From REEB95 sp035934995 (GTDB taxonomy: Bacteria > Pseudomonadota > Alphaproteobacteria > ATCC43930 > CGMCC-115725): 64,000 bases of DNA. Where the stretch lies: assembly GCA_035934995.1 (NCBI GenBank), contig DASYXI010000037.1, positions 62,001 through 126,000 of the forward strand, written 5' to 3'. Below are positions 36,662-46,045 of this stretch, one piece after another. The first letter of the stretch is position 1. The number at the start of each line of letters is the position of its first letter. The notes under the pieces were generated by a model. It made no database searches. It was not told where the DNA came from and saw only the letters and a program-made list of their open reading frames with translations. Position numbers and translations under genes: made by a program.

Positions 36662-37465
36662 ATGGCGCAAATCCATCCGACGGCCACCGTCGAGCCGGGC
36701 GCTAAGCTCGCCGCTACGACAATCGTCGGGCCGTATTGCCTGGTCGGTCCCAAAGTCGAACTCGGCGAGCGCGTCGAGCTGATCTCGCACGTCGTCGTCA
36801 CCGGCCGCACCACGATCGGTGACGACACCCGCATCTTTCCCTTCGCGTCGATCGGCCATATCCCGCAGGACCTCAAATTCAAAGGCGAGGAATCACGTCT
36901 GGAGATCGGCCGCGACAACATCATTCGCGAACACGTCACGATCAATCCCGGCACCTCGGGCGGCGGCATGGTGACGCGCGTCGGCGACAATTGCGCGTTC
37001 ATGGTTGGCGTCCATATCGCGCATGATTGCGTCGTCGGCGATCACGTGATCATGGCCAACAACGCGACGCTCGCCGGTCACGTGCGGATCGAGGACTACG
37101 CCGTCTTCGGCGGCCTCTCGGCCGTGCACCAGTTCGTCCGCATCGGCCGCCACGCCATGGTCGGCGGCGTTACCGGCGTCGAACGCGACGTCATTCCCTA
37201 TGGCTCGGTCGTGGGCGACCGCGCGCGCTTGTCGGGTCTCAATATCGTTGGCATGCAGCGTCGCGGCTTTGCCCGCGACGACATTCAGGCGCTACGCACC
37301 GCCTACCAAATGCTGTTCGGCAACGAAACTGGCACTTTCGCCGATCGGCTGGCTGCGGTCGACAAACAGTTCCCGACGGTCAGTCCGGTGCGCGATGTGG
37401 TGGAATTCGCTCGCGCCGAATCGATCCGCGGCCTGTGTCAGCCGCGCACCAATGGCGGCAGCTGA
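36662..37465 (+). CDS. lpxA: UDP-N-acetylglucosamine acyltransferase
   Basis: LpxA catalyses the first acylation in lipid A synthesis. The 267-residue hexapeptide-repeat protein has the family hallmarks IGHIPQDLKFKGEESRLEIG, VTINPGTSGGG, and VGVHIAHDCVVGDHV with the catalytic His121. The C-terminal helical part contains LRTAYQMLFGNE. It ends inside the beginning of the fused lpxI-lpxB gene (14-base overlap). Confidence 0.98.
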   Translation: MAQIHPTATVEPGAKLAATTIVGPYCLVGPKVELGERVELISHVVVTGRTTIGDDTRIFPFASIGHIPQDLKFKGEESRLEIGRDNIIREHVTINPGTSGGGMVTRVGDNCAFMVGVHIAHDCVVGDHVIMANNATLAGHVRIEDYAVFGGLSAVHQFVRIGRHAMVGGVTGVERDVIPYGSVVGDRARLSGLNIVGMQRRGFARDDIQALRTAYQMLFGNETGTFADRLAAVDKQFPTVSPVRDVVEFARAESIRGLCQPRTNGGS

Positions 37466-39446
37466 GATCGGTCCGCTCGGCATTCTCGCCGGCTCCGGCG
37501 CGCTTCCCGGACGTCTGATCGAAGCGTGCGCCAAGGCGGGCCGGCCGGTCTTGGTTCTCGCTTTCGAAGGCGCGGCCGATCCGGCCGTCGTCGACAAAGT
37601 CCCGCATGTCTGGATCCGCCTGGGTCAGGCCGGAACGGGCCTCGCCATTCTCCGCGCCCACGGCGTTCGTGAACTGGTGATGGCGGGCGGCGTGCGGCGG
37701 CCGTCGCCGCTGGCGCTGCGGCCCGATTGGCGGACGCTCAAATTTTTTGCGGTCCTCGGCTGGCGCGCGCTCGGTGACGACGGACTGTTGCGCGCCGTGA
37801 TCCATGCGCTCGAAGCCGAAGGCTTCACGGTCGTCGGTGCCGAGGATATTCTCGGCCGCGATCTCGCGCCGGAGGGCCCGCTCGGCAAACAGGGGCCCGA
37901 TCCGGCGATGGCCGCTGACATCGCGCTCGGCTTGGCATCGGCGCGCGAGCACGGCGTGCGCGACAAAGGCCAGGCCGTCATCGTGGCGGCCGGCCGTGTC
38001 ATCGACCGCGAAGGCCCCGACGGCACCGATGCGCTGCTGCGGCGCTGCAAGGGGCGGGCGGCCGGCGGTGTCCTGGTCAAGACCAGCAAGCCGGGACAGG
38101 AACGGCGTGCCGATCTGCCGGCAATCGGCCCCGATACGGTCGCGGCCGTGGCGGCTGCGGGCCTCAAAGGCATTGTCATCGAAGCCGGCGCGACGCTGCT
38201 GATCGACCGCGTCGCGATCGTCCAGGCGGCCGACCGCGCGGGTCTGTTCGTCGTCGGCATGCGTGCGCCGTCGCTGCCAACCGCCGGCCAGACGGTGGCG
38301 CCGCTCATCTATCTTATTGCCGGCGAGCCGTCCGGCGATGCGCTTGGCGCCAATCTGATGCGCGCCTTGCGCCGGCGCACGGACGGCGCCGTGCGCTTCG
38401 CCGGTATCGGCGGCGAGCAGATGGCCGCCGAAGGTCTGACCAGCCTGTTTCCGCTCGACGATCTGGCGGTGATGGGCGTCGCCGAGGTGCTGCCGCGCGC
38501 CCGCACCATCCTGCGGCGCGTCACCCAGGCGGTCGCCGACATTCGCACGCGCCAACCGGCGGCGGTCGTCACCATCGACAGCTCGGGATTCAATTGGCGC
38601 GTCGCGCAGCGTCTTCGCCGTGCCGGCGACACGGTGCCGCTCATCCATTATGTCGCGCCGATGGTATGGGCATGGCGCGGCGGCCGCGCCCGGCGCATGG
38701 CGCGCTGGTACGATCATTTGATGGCGCTCTTGCCGTTCGAGCCGCCTTATTTCACCAAAGTCGGATTGTCATGCGCCTATGTCGGCCATCCCGTGATCGA
38801 GCTGGGTGCCGACAAAGGCGACGGCGCCGGCTTCCGCCGCCGGCACGACATCGCGCCGTCGGCGCGCGTGGTCGCGATCCTGCCTGGCAGCCGCGGCGGC
38901 GAAGTCAGCCGGTTGCTGCCGGTGTTGCGCGAGGCCGTGGCGCTTCTGGCCCGGAAATTACCCGATCTCGTCGTTGTGGTGCCGGCCACGATCAATGTCG
39001 CCGCACGGGTGCAGGCGGCGGTCGCCGCCTGGTCGGCGAAGACGGTCGTGGTGGGCAACGCGGAAAAATACGACGCCTTCGCCGCCAGCGATGCCGCGCT
39101 CGCCGCGTCGGGCACGGTAGCGCTCGAACTGGCTGTCGCCGGGGTGCCGATGGTCGTGACCTATCGCGTCAATCCGCTGACCCATGCGCTGCTGCGGCGC
39201 GTCGTCAAAGTGCGTTATGCCAACCTGGTCAATCTGATCCTCGACCGACCGGCGGTGCCCGAATTGCTCCAGAGCGAGGCGACGCCGGAAAAGCTTGCCG
39301 CTGCCGTCCTGCGATTGGTCGAAGACAAAGCGACGCGCGCGGCCCAAATCTCCGCTGGACAAGAGGCGCTCAAGGCGCTGGGCTATGGCCAGGTTTCGCC
39401 CGGTCTGCGCGCCGCCAACGAAGTGCTGGCGCGTCTGCGGCGGTAG
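37452..39446 (+). CDS. Fused LpxI-LpxB: UDP-2,3-diacylglucosamine pyrophosphatase / lipid-A-disaccharide synthase
   Basis: One open frame of 664 residues joins two lipid A enzymes. Residues 1-270 are a full-length LpxI (LGILAGSGALPGRLIEACAK, ELVMAGGVRRPSPLALRPDW, GRDLAPEGPLGKQGPDPAMA, VLVKTSKPGQERRADLPAIG, IEAGATLLIDRVAIVQAADR), which cleaves UDP-diacylglucosamine to lipid X and UMP. After a linker of about 14 residues, residues 285-664 are a full-length LpxB (LIYLIAGEPSGDALGANLMR, RFAGIGGEQMAAEGLTSLFP, IHYVAPMVWAWRGGRARRM, ILPGSRGGEVSRLLPVLREA, ASGTVALELAVAGVPMVVTY), which condenses lipid X with UDP-diacylglucosamine. No stop codon separates them. In-frame ATG 38259 and GTG near 38295 could restart translation but lack a ribosome site. 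These genes are normally separate neighbours. Confidence 0.92.
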   Translation: MAAAEIGPLGILAGSGALPGRLIEACAKAGRPVLVLAFEGAADPAVVDKVPHVWIRLGQAGTGLAILRAHGVRELVMAGGVRRPSPLALRPDWRTLKFFAVLGWRALGDDGLLRAVIHALEAEGFTVVGAEDILGRDLAPEGPLGKQGPDPAMAADIALGLASAREHGVRDKGQAVIVAAGRVIDREGPDGTDALLRRCKGRAAGGVLVKTSKPGQERRADLPAIGPDTVAAVAAAGLKGIVIEAGATLLIDRVAIVQAADRAGLFVVGMRAPSLPTAGQTVAPLIYLIAGEPSGDALGANLMRALRRRTDGAVRFAGIGGEQMAAEGLTSLFPLDDLAVMGVAEVLPRARTILRRVTQAVADIRTRQPAAVVTIDSSGFNWRVAQRLRRAGDTVPLIHYVAPMVWAWRGGRARRMARWYDHLMALLPFEPPYFTKVGLSCAYVGHPVIELGADKGDGAGFRRRHDIAPSARVVAILPGSRGGEVSRLLPVLREAVALLARKLPDLVVVVPATINVAARVQAAVAAWSAKTVVVGNAEKYDAFAASDAALAASGTVALELAVAGVPMVVTYRVNPLTHALLRRVVKVRYANLVNLILDRPAVPELLQSEATPEKLAAAVLRLVEDKATRAAQISAGQEALKALGYGQVSPGLRAANEVLARLRR

Positions 39447-39488
39447 GCGCCGCGCGGCGCCGACCGGAGCGTTCAAGAGGAGGCCACG

Positions 39489-39920
39489 ATGGATGCTGTC
39501 GAAAAAACTGCGCCCGCGCTCGACGCCAAGACCTCCCGCTTGTTGCACACCATGCTGCGCGTCTTCGATCTCGACCGTTCGCTCGATTTCTACGTCAACA
39601 AGCTGGGCATGAAGCTCCTGCGCAAGACCGACCGGCCGGACCAGCGCTATTCGCTGGCGTTCGTCGGCTATGGCGGCGAGGACGACGCGACGGTGCTCGA
39701 GCTCACCTACAACTGGGATCAGAAGGAACCCTACAATCTGGGCTCGGCTTACGGCCACGTCGCCGTCTCAGTCGCCGACGCCAAACGCGCCTGCGATGCG
39801 CTCGGCAAGGAAGGCGTCAAGATCACGCGGCCGGCCGGCCCGGTGAAGGGTGGCACCACGGTGATTGCCTTTATTGAGGATCCCGACGGCTACAAGATCG
39901 AGCTGATTGAGCGCGCCTAG
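39489..39920 (+). CDS. gloA: Lactoylglutathione lyase (glyoxalase I)
   Basis: GloA converts the methylglyoxal-glutathione hemithioacetal to S-lactoylglutathione. The 143-residue protein contains HTMLRVFDLDRSLDFYVNKL, GMKLLRKTDRPDQRYSLAFV, DATVLELTYNWDQKEPYNLG, GHVAVSVADAKRACDAL and FIEDPDGYKIELIER, matching the metal-binding His/Glu positions of the family. AGAGGAGG lies ahead of the start. It converges on gltA with 12 bases between stops. Confidence 0.95.
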   Translation: MDAVEKTAPALDAKTSRLLHTMLRVFDLDRSLDFYVNKLGMKLLRKTDRPDQRYSLAFVGYGGEDDATVLELTYNWDQKEPYNLGSAYGHVAVSVADAKRACDALGKEGVKITRPAGPVKGGTTVIAFIEDPDGYKIELIERA

Positions 39921-39932
39921 CGCGCGGCCGCG

Positions 39933-41270
39933 CTATTTCCGTTTATCGACCGGCACGTAAGCGCGCCGCGGCGCGCCGGTGTAAAGCTGGCGCGGCCGGC
40001 CGATCTTCTGGTCGGGATCCTCGATCATCTCGTTCCACTGCGCCACCCAGCCGACGGTGCGGGCGATGGCGAACAGCACGGTGAACATCGAGGTCGGGAA
40101 GCCCATCGCCTTCAGGATGATGCCGGAATAGAAGTCGACGTTGGGATAGAGCTTGCGCTCGATGAAATAGTCGTCGCTGAGCGCGATGCGCTCGAGCTCC
40201 ATGGCGAGCGCCAGGATCGGGTCGTCGTGCACGCCGAGCTCGTCAAGCACTTCGCGGCAGGTCCGCTGCATCACCTTGGCGCGGGGGTCGTAATTCTTGT
40301 AGACCCGGTGGCCGAAGCCCATCAGGCGGAACGGATCGTCCTTGTCCTTGGCGCGCTTGATGAACTCGGGGATCCGCTTCTTGTCGCCGATCTCGTAAAG
40401 CATCTTGAGCACGGCTTCGTTGGCGCCGCCGTGCGCCGGACCCCACAGCGAGGCGATGCCGGCGGCGATGCAGGCGAAGGGATTGGCACCGGACGAGCCG
40501 GCAAGCCGCACCGTCGACGTCGACGCATTCTGCTCGTGATCGGCGTGCAGGATGAAGATGCGGTCCATCGCCTTCGCCAGAACCGGGCTGATCTTGTAGT
40601 CCTCGGCCGGCACCGCGAACGCCATGCGCAGGAAATTCTCGGCGTAGGAGAGTTTGTTTTGCGGAAAGACGAACGGCTGGCCGAGCGAATATTTGAACGC
40701 CATCGCCGCCATGGTCGGCATCTTGGCGACGAGACGGTATGAGGCGACGAGGCGCTGCTGCGGGTCGGAGATGTCGGTTGAATCGTGATAGAACGCCGAC
40801 AAAGCGCCGACCACGCCGCACATCACCGCCATCGGATGCGCATCGCGGCGGAAGCCGCGATAGAAGGTGGTGAGCTGCTCGTGCACCATAGTGTGGCGCG
40901 TGATGGCGGCGAGAAAGTCCGTCCGCTGCTTCGGCGTCGGTAGTTCGCCATACAGCAGCAGGTAGGCGGTTTCCATGAAGTCGCTGTGTTCGGCCAGCTC
41001 CTCGATCGGATAGCCGCGATACAGCAGCACGCCTTTGTCGCCGTCGATGAAGGTGATCTTGCTTTCGCAGCTGCCGGTCGCGGTGTAGCCCGGGTCGAAC
41101 GTGAAATAGTCGAGCCCGGCATGCAGCTTGCGGATGTCCACAACCTTGTTGCCCAACGTCGGCGACAGCAACGGCAGATCAATCTGCTTGCCGGTGGCGT
41201 TATCGTGCAGCGTCACGCTTTCCTGGTTCGCGGCGGCGGGCTTGGATTTGGGCTCGGCTGTGGCGGCCAT
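39933..41270 (-). CDS. gltA: Citrate synthase
   Basis: GltA makes citrate from oxaloacetate and acetyl-CoA at the entry of the TCA cycle. From ATG 41270 (MAATAEPKSKPAAANQESVT; GAGGGAAG eight bases upstream) it has 445 residues. A longer frame to 41351 adds an unlikely leader. Catalytic motifs are FILHADHEQNASTSTVRLAG, LWGPAHGGANEAVLKML and GFGHRVYKNYDPRAKVMQ with the conserved histidines and aspartate. It is the large hexameric type I form. It lies downstream of gltX on the same strand. Confidence 0.98.
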   Translation of the reverse strand: MAATAEPKSKPAAANQESVTLHDNATGKQIDLPLLSPTLGNKVVDIRKLHAGLDYFTFDPGYTATGSCESKITFIDGDKGVLLYRGYPIEELAEHSDFMETAYLLLYGELPTPKQRTDFLAAITRHTMVHEQLTTFYRGFRRDAHPMAVMCGVVGALSAFYHDSTDISDPQQRLVASYRLVAKMPTMAAMAFKYSLGQPFVFPQNKLSYAENFLRMAFAVPAEDYKISPVLAKAMDRIFILHADHEQNASTSTVRLAGSSGANPFACIAAGIASLWGPAHGGANEAVLKMLYEIGDKKRIPEFIKRAKDKDDPFRLMGFGHRVYKNYDPRAKVMQRTCREVLDELGVHDDPILALAMELERIALSDDYFIERKLYPNVDFYSGIILKAMGFPTSMFTVLFAIARTVGWVAQWNEMIEDPDQKIGRPRQLYTGAPRRAYVPVDKRK

Positions 41271-41363
41271 CGCGCTTCCCTCTTTTGCCTTATGTTGCAG
41301 CGCAACAATTTGCGACCGGGGCAGCATAAGACTCCCGGTGGGTTTTAGCAAATCGCTTGGGTT

Positions 41364-42785
41364 TCAACCGGAAGGAGCTGCGACCGCATCTGCGAGACGG
41401 CCCAGTGATTCCGCCCGCCCCAGCACCGCCATAACCTCGAAAATGCCCGGCGAAGCCTTGCTGCCGGTGAGCGCGGCGCGAAGCGGTTGGGCCACGTCGC
41501 CGAGCTTCAGGTTGGCGGTGCCGCAATAGTCTTTGACGAAGCGTTCGAGGTGCGGCGCGTTCCATTGCGCTACGGCCACCATCTGGTCGAGGGCACCCTG
41601 GAGGTCCTTGAGCCGTGCCCGCGCCGCGCCGTCGAGCAGCTTCCCGGCGTCGGGCTCGATCGCAATCGGCCGCTGGGCGACATAGAAACGCGCCCGCTCG
41701 GCGAGATCGACCAGCGTCTTGGCGCGCGGTTTAAGCTCGGGCAGCGCGTTGTGCAGTCGGGCGCGCGCGGCGGCGTCGAGGCTGCGGCCGGCTCGCGCTT
41801 CGACGAAGGGCAGGGCGAGCGCGGCCAATTCGTCGTCCGACATGGCGCGGATATAGTGGCCGTTGAGATTGTCGAGCTTGGCGAAATCGAAACGCGCCGC
41901 GGCGCGGCCGACGGCGTCGAGATCGAACCATTCGATCGCCTGCGCGGTCGGAATGATCTCGTCGTCGCCGTGGCTCCAGCCGAGCCGCAGCAGATAATTC
42001 CGGAGTGCCGCCGGCAGATAGCCGAAATTCTGATATTCCTGCACGCCGAGCGCGCCGTGGCGCTTCGACATCTTCTGCCCGTCCGGCCCGTGGATCAGCG
42101 GAATATGCGCAAAGCGCGGGATCGTCCAGCCCAGCGCCTTGTAGATCTGACTCTGCCGGAAGGCGTTGGTCAGGTGATCGTCGCCGCGGATGATTTGCGT
42201 GATCGCCATATCGTGATCATCGACCACGACCGAAAAATTATAGGTCGGCGTGCCGTCGGCGCGCAGGATGATGAGATCGTCGAGCTGCTGGTTTGACACC
42301 GTGACGCGGCCCTGCACCAGATCGTCGATCACCGTCTCGCCGTCCTGTTCGGCCCTGAGGCGGATCACCGGCTTGGCGCCGGCCGGCGCAGTTTTCAGAT
42401 CGCGGTCGCGCCACGTGCCGTCGTAGCGCATGCTGCGCCCTTCCTTGAGCGCTTTGAGCCGCATCTGCTCGAGCTCTTCTGGCGTGCAATAGCAGTAATA
42501 GGCGTGACCCGCGGCAAGCAGCTGGCGTGCGACGTCCGCGTGGTGCGCCTGGTTCTTCGATTGATAAACGACGTCGCCGTCCCATTCGAGGCCGAGCCAT
42601 TTGAGACCGTCGACGATGGCTGCCGTCGCTTCAGGCGTCGAGCGCGCGCGATCGGTATCCTCGATCCGCAGACGGAAAATTCCCTTGTGATGCTTGGCGT
42701 AAAGCCAATTGAACAGCGCGGTGCGCGCGCCGCCGATGTGCAAGAATCCCGTGGGCGAGGGCGCGAAGCGGACGGTGACGGTCAT
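41364..42785 (-). CDS. gltX: Glutamyl-tRNA synthetase
   Basis: GltX charges tRNA with glutamate (in many alphaproteobacteria also tRNA-Gln). The 473-residue class I enzyme has the HIGH-type motif APSPTGFLHIGGARTALFN (residues 8-26), the KMSKS-type motif KMSKRHGALGVQEYQ and an intact anticodon-binding region. Length is normal. It starts 44 bases from the divergent comEC, so the two genes share a promoter region. Confidence 0.98.
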   Translation of the reverse strand: MTVTVRFAPSPTGFLHIGGARTALFNWLYAKHHKGIFRLRIEDTDRARSTPEATAAIVDGLKWLGLEWDGDVVYQSKNQAHHADVARQLLAAGHAYYCYCTPEELEQMRLKALKEGRSMRYDGTWRDRDLKTAPAGAKPVIRLRAEQDGETVIDDLVQGRVTVSNQQLDDLIILRADGTPTYNFSVVVDDHDMAITQIIRGDDHLTNAFRQSQIYKALGWTIPRFAHIPLIHGPDGQKMSKRHGALGVQEYQNFGYLPAALRNYLLRLGWSHGDDEIIPTAQAIEWFDLDAVGRAAARFDFAKLDNLNGHYIRAMSDDELAALALPFVEARAGRSLDAAARARLHNALPELKPRAKTLVDLAERARFYVAQRPIAIEPDAGKLLDGAARARLKDLQGALDQMVAVAQWNAPHLERFVKDYCGTANLKLGDVAQPLRAALTGSKASPGIFEVMAVLGRAESLGRLADAVAAPSG

Positions 42786-42829
42786 CGCGGCGTCTTTAGC
42801 ACATCCCCGAAGCGTTCTACACTCTTGCC

Positions 42830-44974
42830 ATGGGGGAGGACGGCGCCGAAGCGGCAGCGGTCGCGCATCCGGCGCCGTGGCGCGGCGTTGGCATGTGGCT
42901 GCGTGCAGCGCTCGTGGCCGAGCGCGAACGCTGGCCGCTCTGGCTGCCGGCTTTCATGGGCGCCGGCATCGGCGTCTATTTCTGGCTGTCGTTCGAGCCC
43001 GCTCGATGGCTCGGCCCGGTGCTGCTCGCGCTGGCGATCGGCGCCTTGGGCGCGAGTTGGCGATACGGCGCTTGGCGCTGGCCGGCCGCGGTGCTCATGG
43101 CGCTGGCCTTGGGTTTTTCCGCGGCGCAGTTCGAGGCTCATTTAGCCGCCGCTCCGGTCCTGACGCATCGCGTCATCGGCGTGCTCACGGGCCGCGTGCT
43201 GGCGGTCGATCCGTTGCCCGAAGGTGCGCGCCTGATCATCGCGCCGGCGACCCTCGGCGATTTGGTGTCAGCAGATTTGCCGGCGCGCGTACGCGTACGG
43301 CTGCGTCATGGTGACGGCGGCGTGATGCCCGGCGATGCCGCGCGCCTGCGTGTTTCGCTCGAGCCGCCGCCGGCGCCGGCGATGCCCGGCGCCTACGATT
43401 TCCAGCGCCGCGCCTGGTTCGAGCGTTTGGGCGGCGTCGGCTTCGCCTTGTCGGCGCCGGAGCGGATCGAGGCGCCGTCACGCGGCGCCTTGGCGCAGGC
43501 GATCGAGGCCCTGCGCCAAACAGTTACGCGGCGCATCCGCGCTTCGTTGCCAGGCCCCGACGGCGCCATCGCCGCGGCGTTGATCACCGGCGAAACGCAT
43601 GCGATTCCTCCGAACGATGCCGGCGCGTTCCGCGACGCCGGCCTGGCGCACATTCTGGTGATTGCCGGCCTGCACATGGGCATGGTCGCCGGCATTTGCT
43701 TCTTCGCGTTGCGTGCATTGTTCGCGCTCATTCCGCCGATCGTCCTCAACCATCCGACCAAAAAATACGCGGCCGCGCTCGCGCTGCTTCTCACGTTTCT
43801 TTACATGCTGCTGTCGGGCACGACGGTGTCGTCGCGCCGGGCTTTCGTGATGACGGCTTTAGCGCTCGTTGCGGTTCTGTTGGACCGGCTCAGCCTGTCG
43901 GCGCGCGCACTGGCGCTGGCCGCGGTCGCGATCATGCTGATGACGCCGGACAGCGCCACCGGGCCGAGCTTCCAGATGTCGTTCGCGGCGGTGGCGGCGC
44001 TGGTCGCGTTCTACGAAGCGTGGCGCACGCGCATCGCCGCCTGGCATCGCGAGGCCGGCCCACTCAAGCGCCTCGGTCTTTACGCCGTCGGCATCGCGTT
44101 CACCACTATCGTCACCACCGTCGCGACGGCGCCGTTCACGGTCTACCATTTCAACCGTTTGCCGCTTTATTCGGTCGCGGCGAACGTCGTCGCCGTGCCG
44201 ATCACCGGCTTTTGGGTGATGCCGTGGGCAATCGTCGCCTGTCTGCTGATGCCGTTGCATCTCGAAAGCCTTGCTATCGTGCCGATGAGCTGGGGCATCG
44301 ACGCCATCACCGCGATCGCCAAGGGCGTGACGTCGTGGCCGGGCGCGGTGCTGACCTTGCCGAGCATGCCGGCCTGGGGCATCGCCGTCGCCGCGGCGGG
44401 CGGCTTGTGGCTGGCGATCTGGCGCCGCCGGTGGCGCTGGTGGGGCGTGCTGCCGCTCGCCTTCGGCTTGCTGTCGGCTGGTTTCGAGCGGCCGCCCGAT
44501 ATCCTGATCTCCGGCGACGCCAAGCTGATCGCGGTGCGCGCCGCGGATGGCAGCTATTTGCCGTCCAAAGCCAAGGGCGAGCATGCGACGTCCGATAGCT
44601 GGACCAAGCGCGCGGCGACGGCGATGGGGCCGCCTTGGCCGGATTCCGGAGTGTCGGCGGACGGCTTGCTGGCCTGTGACACGGGCGCGTGCCGCTATAA
44701 CGCGCATGGCGCGGTAGTGACGTTGCTGCGCGATCCCAATGCTTTCGATCGCGCGCAATGTCAGGTCGATCTGGTCGTCGCGCCGGTGGCGGCATGGAAC
44801 ATCTGTCCGGGCGCGCGCATCGTCGACCGCATCGACGCGTACCGCGACGGCGGCTATGCCGTGTGGCTCGATGCGGGGTCGGTGCGGCTCGAAAGTGTGC
44901 ACGACTATCAGGGCGCTCGACTATGGTCGCCGCAGCGAACTGGCCGCGCTAAACTGGCCGAGGAGGGGAACTGA
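42830..44974 (+). CDS. comEC: ComEC/Rec2-family membrane protein
   Basis: The 714-residue polytopic protein has an N-terminal DUF4131-like region with an OB-type segment (about 110-190) and the Competence domain (about 255-530) with AHILVIAGLHMGMVAGICFF and LLSGTTVSSRRAFVMTALAL. ComEC forms the inner-membrane channel for DNA uptake in competent bacteria. The C-terminal metallo-beta-lactamase-like part is reduced and lacks a clear HxHxDH motif, as usual in alphaproteobacteria. It is divergent from gltX and close to a small membrane protein gene. Confidence 0.92.
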   Translation: MGEDGAEAAAVAHPAPWRGVGMWLRAALVAERERWPLWLPAFMGAGIGVYFWLSFEPARWLGPVLLALAIGALGASWRYGAWRWPAAVLMALALGFSAAQFEAHLAAAPVLTHRVIGVLTGRVLAVDPLPEGARLIIAPATLGDLVSADLPARVRVRLRHGDGGVMPGDAARLRVSLEPPPAPAMPGAYDFQRRAWFERLGGVGFALSAPERIEAPSRGALAQAIEALRQTVTRRIRASLPGPDGAIAAALITGETHAIPPNDAGAFRDAGLAHILVIAGLHMGMVAGICFFALRALFALIPPIVLNHPTKKYAAALALLLTFLYMLLSGTTVSSRRAFVMTALALVAVLLDRLSLSARALALAAVAIMLMTPDSATGPSFQMSFAAVAALVAFYEAWRTRIAAWHREAGPLKRLGLYAVGIAFTTIVTTVATAPFTVYHFNRLPLYSVAANVVAVPITGFWVMPWAIVACLLMPLHLESLAIVPMSWGIDAITAIAKGVTSWPGAVLTLPSMPAWGIAVAAAGGLWLAIWRRRWRWWGVLPLAFGLLSAGFERPPDILISGDAKLIAVRAADGSYLPSKAKGEHATSDSWTKRAATAMGPPWPDSGVSADGLLACDTGACRYNAHGAVVTLLRDPNAFDRAQCQVDLVVAPVAAWNICPGARIVDRIDAYRDGGYAVWLDAGSVRLESVHDYQGARLWSPQRTGRAKLAEEGN

Positions 44975-44975
44975 A

Positions 44976-45275
44976 GTGACAGAGGCGACCATGCCGCCCG
45001 TCGACGACGAACGCGCCAAACGAAAGGCGGCGGCCGAGCGTCGCACCCTCATCATGTGGGGCTACGTCACCGGCTTCATCACCTTCATCAGCTATGTCGT
45101 CGGTCTCGAGCCGAGCTTCATTCCGTTGGGCTTCGGCGTGCTCGGCTGCATCATCGCGTGGCAGCTCAACGCCAAAGGCGAGCGCCACGGGATTTATGCC
45201 GGCATGATCAATCTCGCCGGCATCCTGATCTGGATTACCTACAACTGGTCGCGCCTGCGCGGCTGGATCGGCTAA
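44976..45275 (+). CDS. Small membrane protein, unknown function
   Basis: The 99-residue frame starts at GTG 44976 with AGGAGGGG seven bases upstream, a far better site than the ATG 15 bases later. It has a charged N-terminus (DDERAKRKAAAERR) and three hydrophobic segments (IMWGYVTGFITFISYVVGL, FIPLGFGVLGCIIAWQLNA, MINLAGILIWITYNW). It begins one base after the comEC stop, so it is probably co-translated. I recognise no family. Confidence 0.75.
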   Translation: MTEATMPPVDDERAKRKAAAERRTLIMWGYVTGFITFISYVVGLEPSFIPLGFGVLGCIIAWQLNAKGERHGIYAGMINLAGILIWITYNWSRLRGWIG

Positions 45276-45287
45276 ACCGGTCCGACG

Positions 45288-45983
45288 TTAATACCGCCGC
45301 AGCAACCCAACCAGCTTGCCCTGCACCTTGACGCGATCGGGACCGAAGATCCGCGTCTCGTAAGCCTTGTTGGCGGGCTCGAGCGCGATCGACTCACCGC
45401 GCTTGCGCAGCCGCTTCAACGTCACTTCGTTGCTGTCGACGAGGGCCACCACGATCGCGCCGTTGTCGGCGGTATCGCAGCGTTGGATCAGCACCGTATC
45501 GCCGTCGCAGATGCCGGCTTCGACCATGCTGTCGCCGGCGACTTCGAGCGCGTAATGCTCGCCGAGGCCCAACATGCCGGCGGGGACGCTGATGGTGTTG
45601 GCGTTATCGCGTAAGGCCTCGATGGGCGTGCCGGCGGCGATGCGACCATAAAGCGGGAGCTCTTGCGCCTGGCCGGCGTCGTTGACCGCCATGCCTGGCA
45701 GGGCGGTCTTGAAATCGCCCTTGATCACGGTGGGCGAGAATTTCGTCGGCCGGCCCTTGGCCGCGGTCTCTTCCGGCAACTTGACGACTTCGAGCGCACG
45801 CGCGCGATGCGGCAGCCGGCGAATGAAGCCGCGCTCCTCGAGTCCCGAGATCAAGCGGTGGATGCCGGATTTCGATTTGAGGCCAAGCGCCTCTTTCATC
45901 TCTTCGAACGAGGGCGAAACGCCCGAATCGGCAAGCCGCCGATTGATGTAGAGCAGTAGCTCGTGTTGTTTGCGCGTGAGCAT
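45288..45983 (-). CDS. lexA: LexA repressor
   Basis: LexA represses the SOS regulon and self-cleaves when RecA is activated. The 231-residue product from ATG 45983 (MLTRKQHELLLYINRRLADS) has a winged-helix DNA-binding domain (1-68), the cleavage site Ala117-Gly118 in GRIAAGTPIEA, and the Ser152/Lys190 catalytic dyad in EVAGDSMVEAGICDGD and VTLKRLRKRG. A longer frame exists to 46037 but would begin inside the control region. An alphaproteobacterial SOS box lies upstream, which indicates autoregulation. Confidence 0.98.
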   Translation of the reverse strand: MLTRKQHELLLYINRRLADSGVSPSFEEMKEALGLKSKSGIHRLISGLEERGFIRRLPHRARALEVVKLPEETAAKGRPTKFSPTVIKGDFKTALPGMAVNDAGQAQELPLYGRIAAGTPIEALRDNANTISVPAGMLGLGEHYALEVAGDSMVEAGICDGDTVLIQRCDTADNGAIVVALVDSNEVTLKRLRKRGESIALEPANKAYETRIFGPDRVKVQGKLVGLLRRY

Positions 45984-46045
45984 GAACGGTTTCCCCGCAA
46001 CGGACGGCGCGAACGCCAGTTTGGAACAAAACAACAACTACTGCC

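Noticed and set aside
46008..46040. Second LexA box candidate (GAAC pair ahead of lexA)
   Set aside because: The two GAAC half-sites are separated by nine bases, not the required seven.
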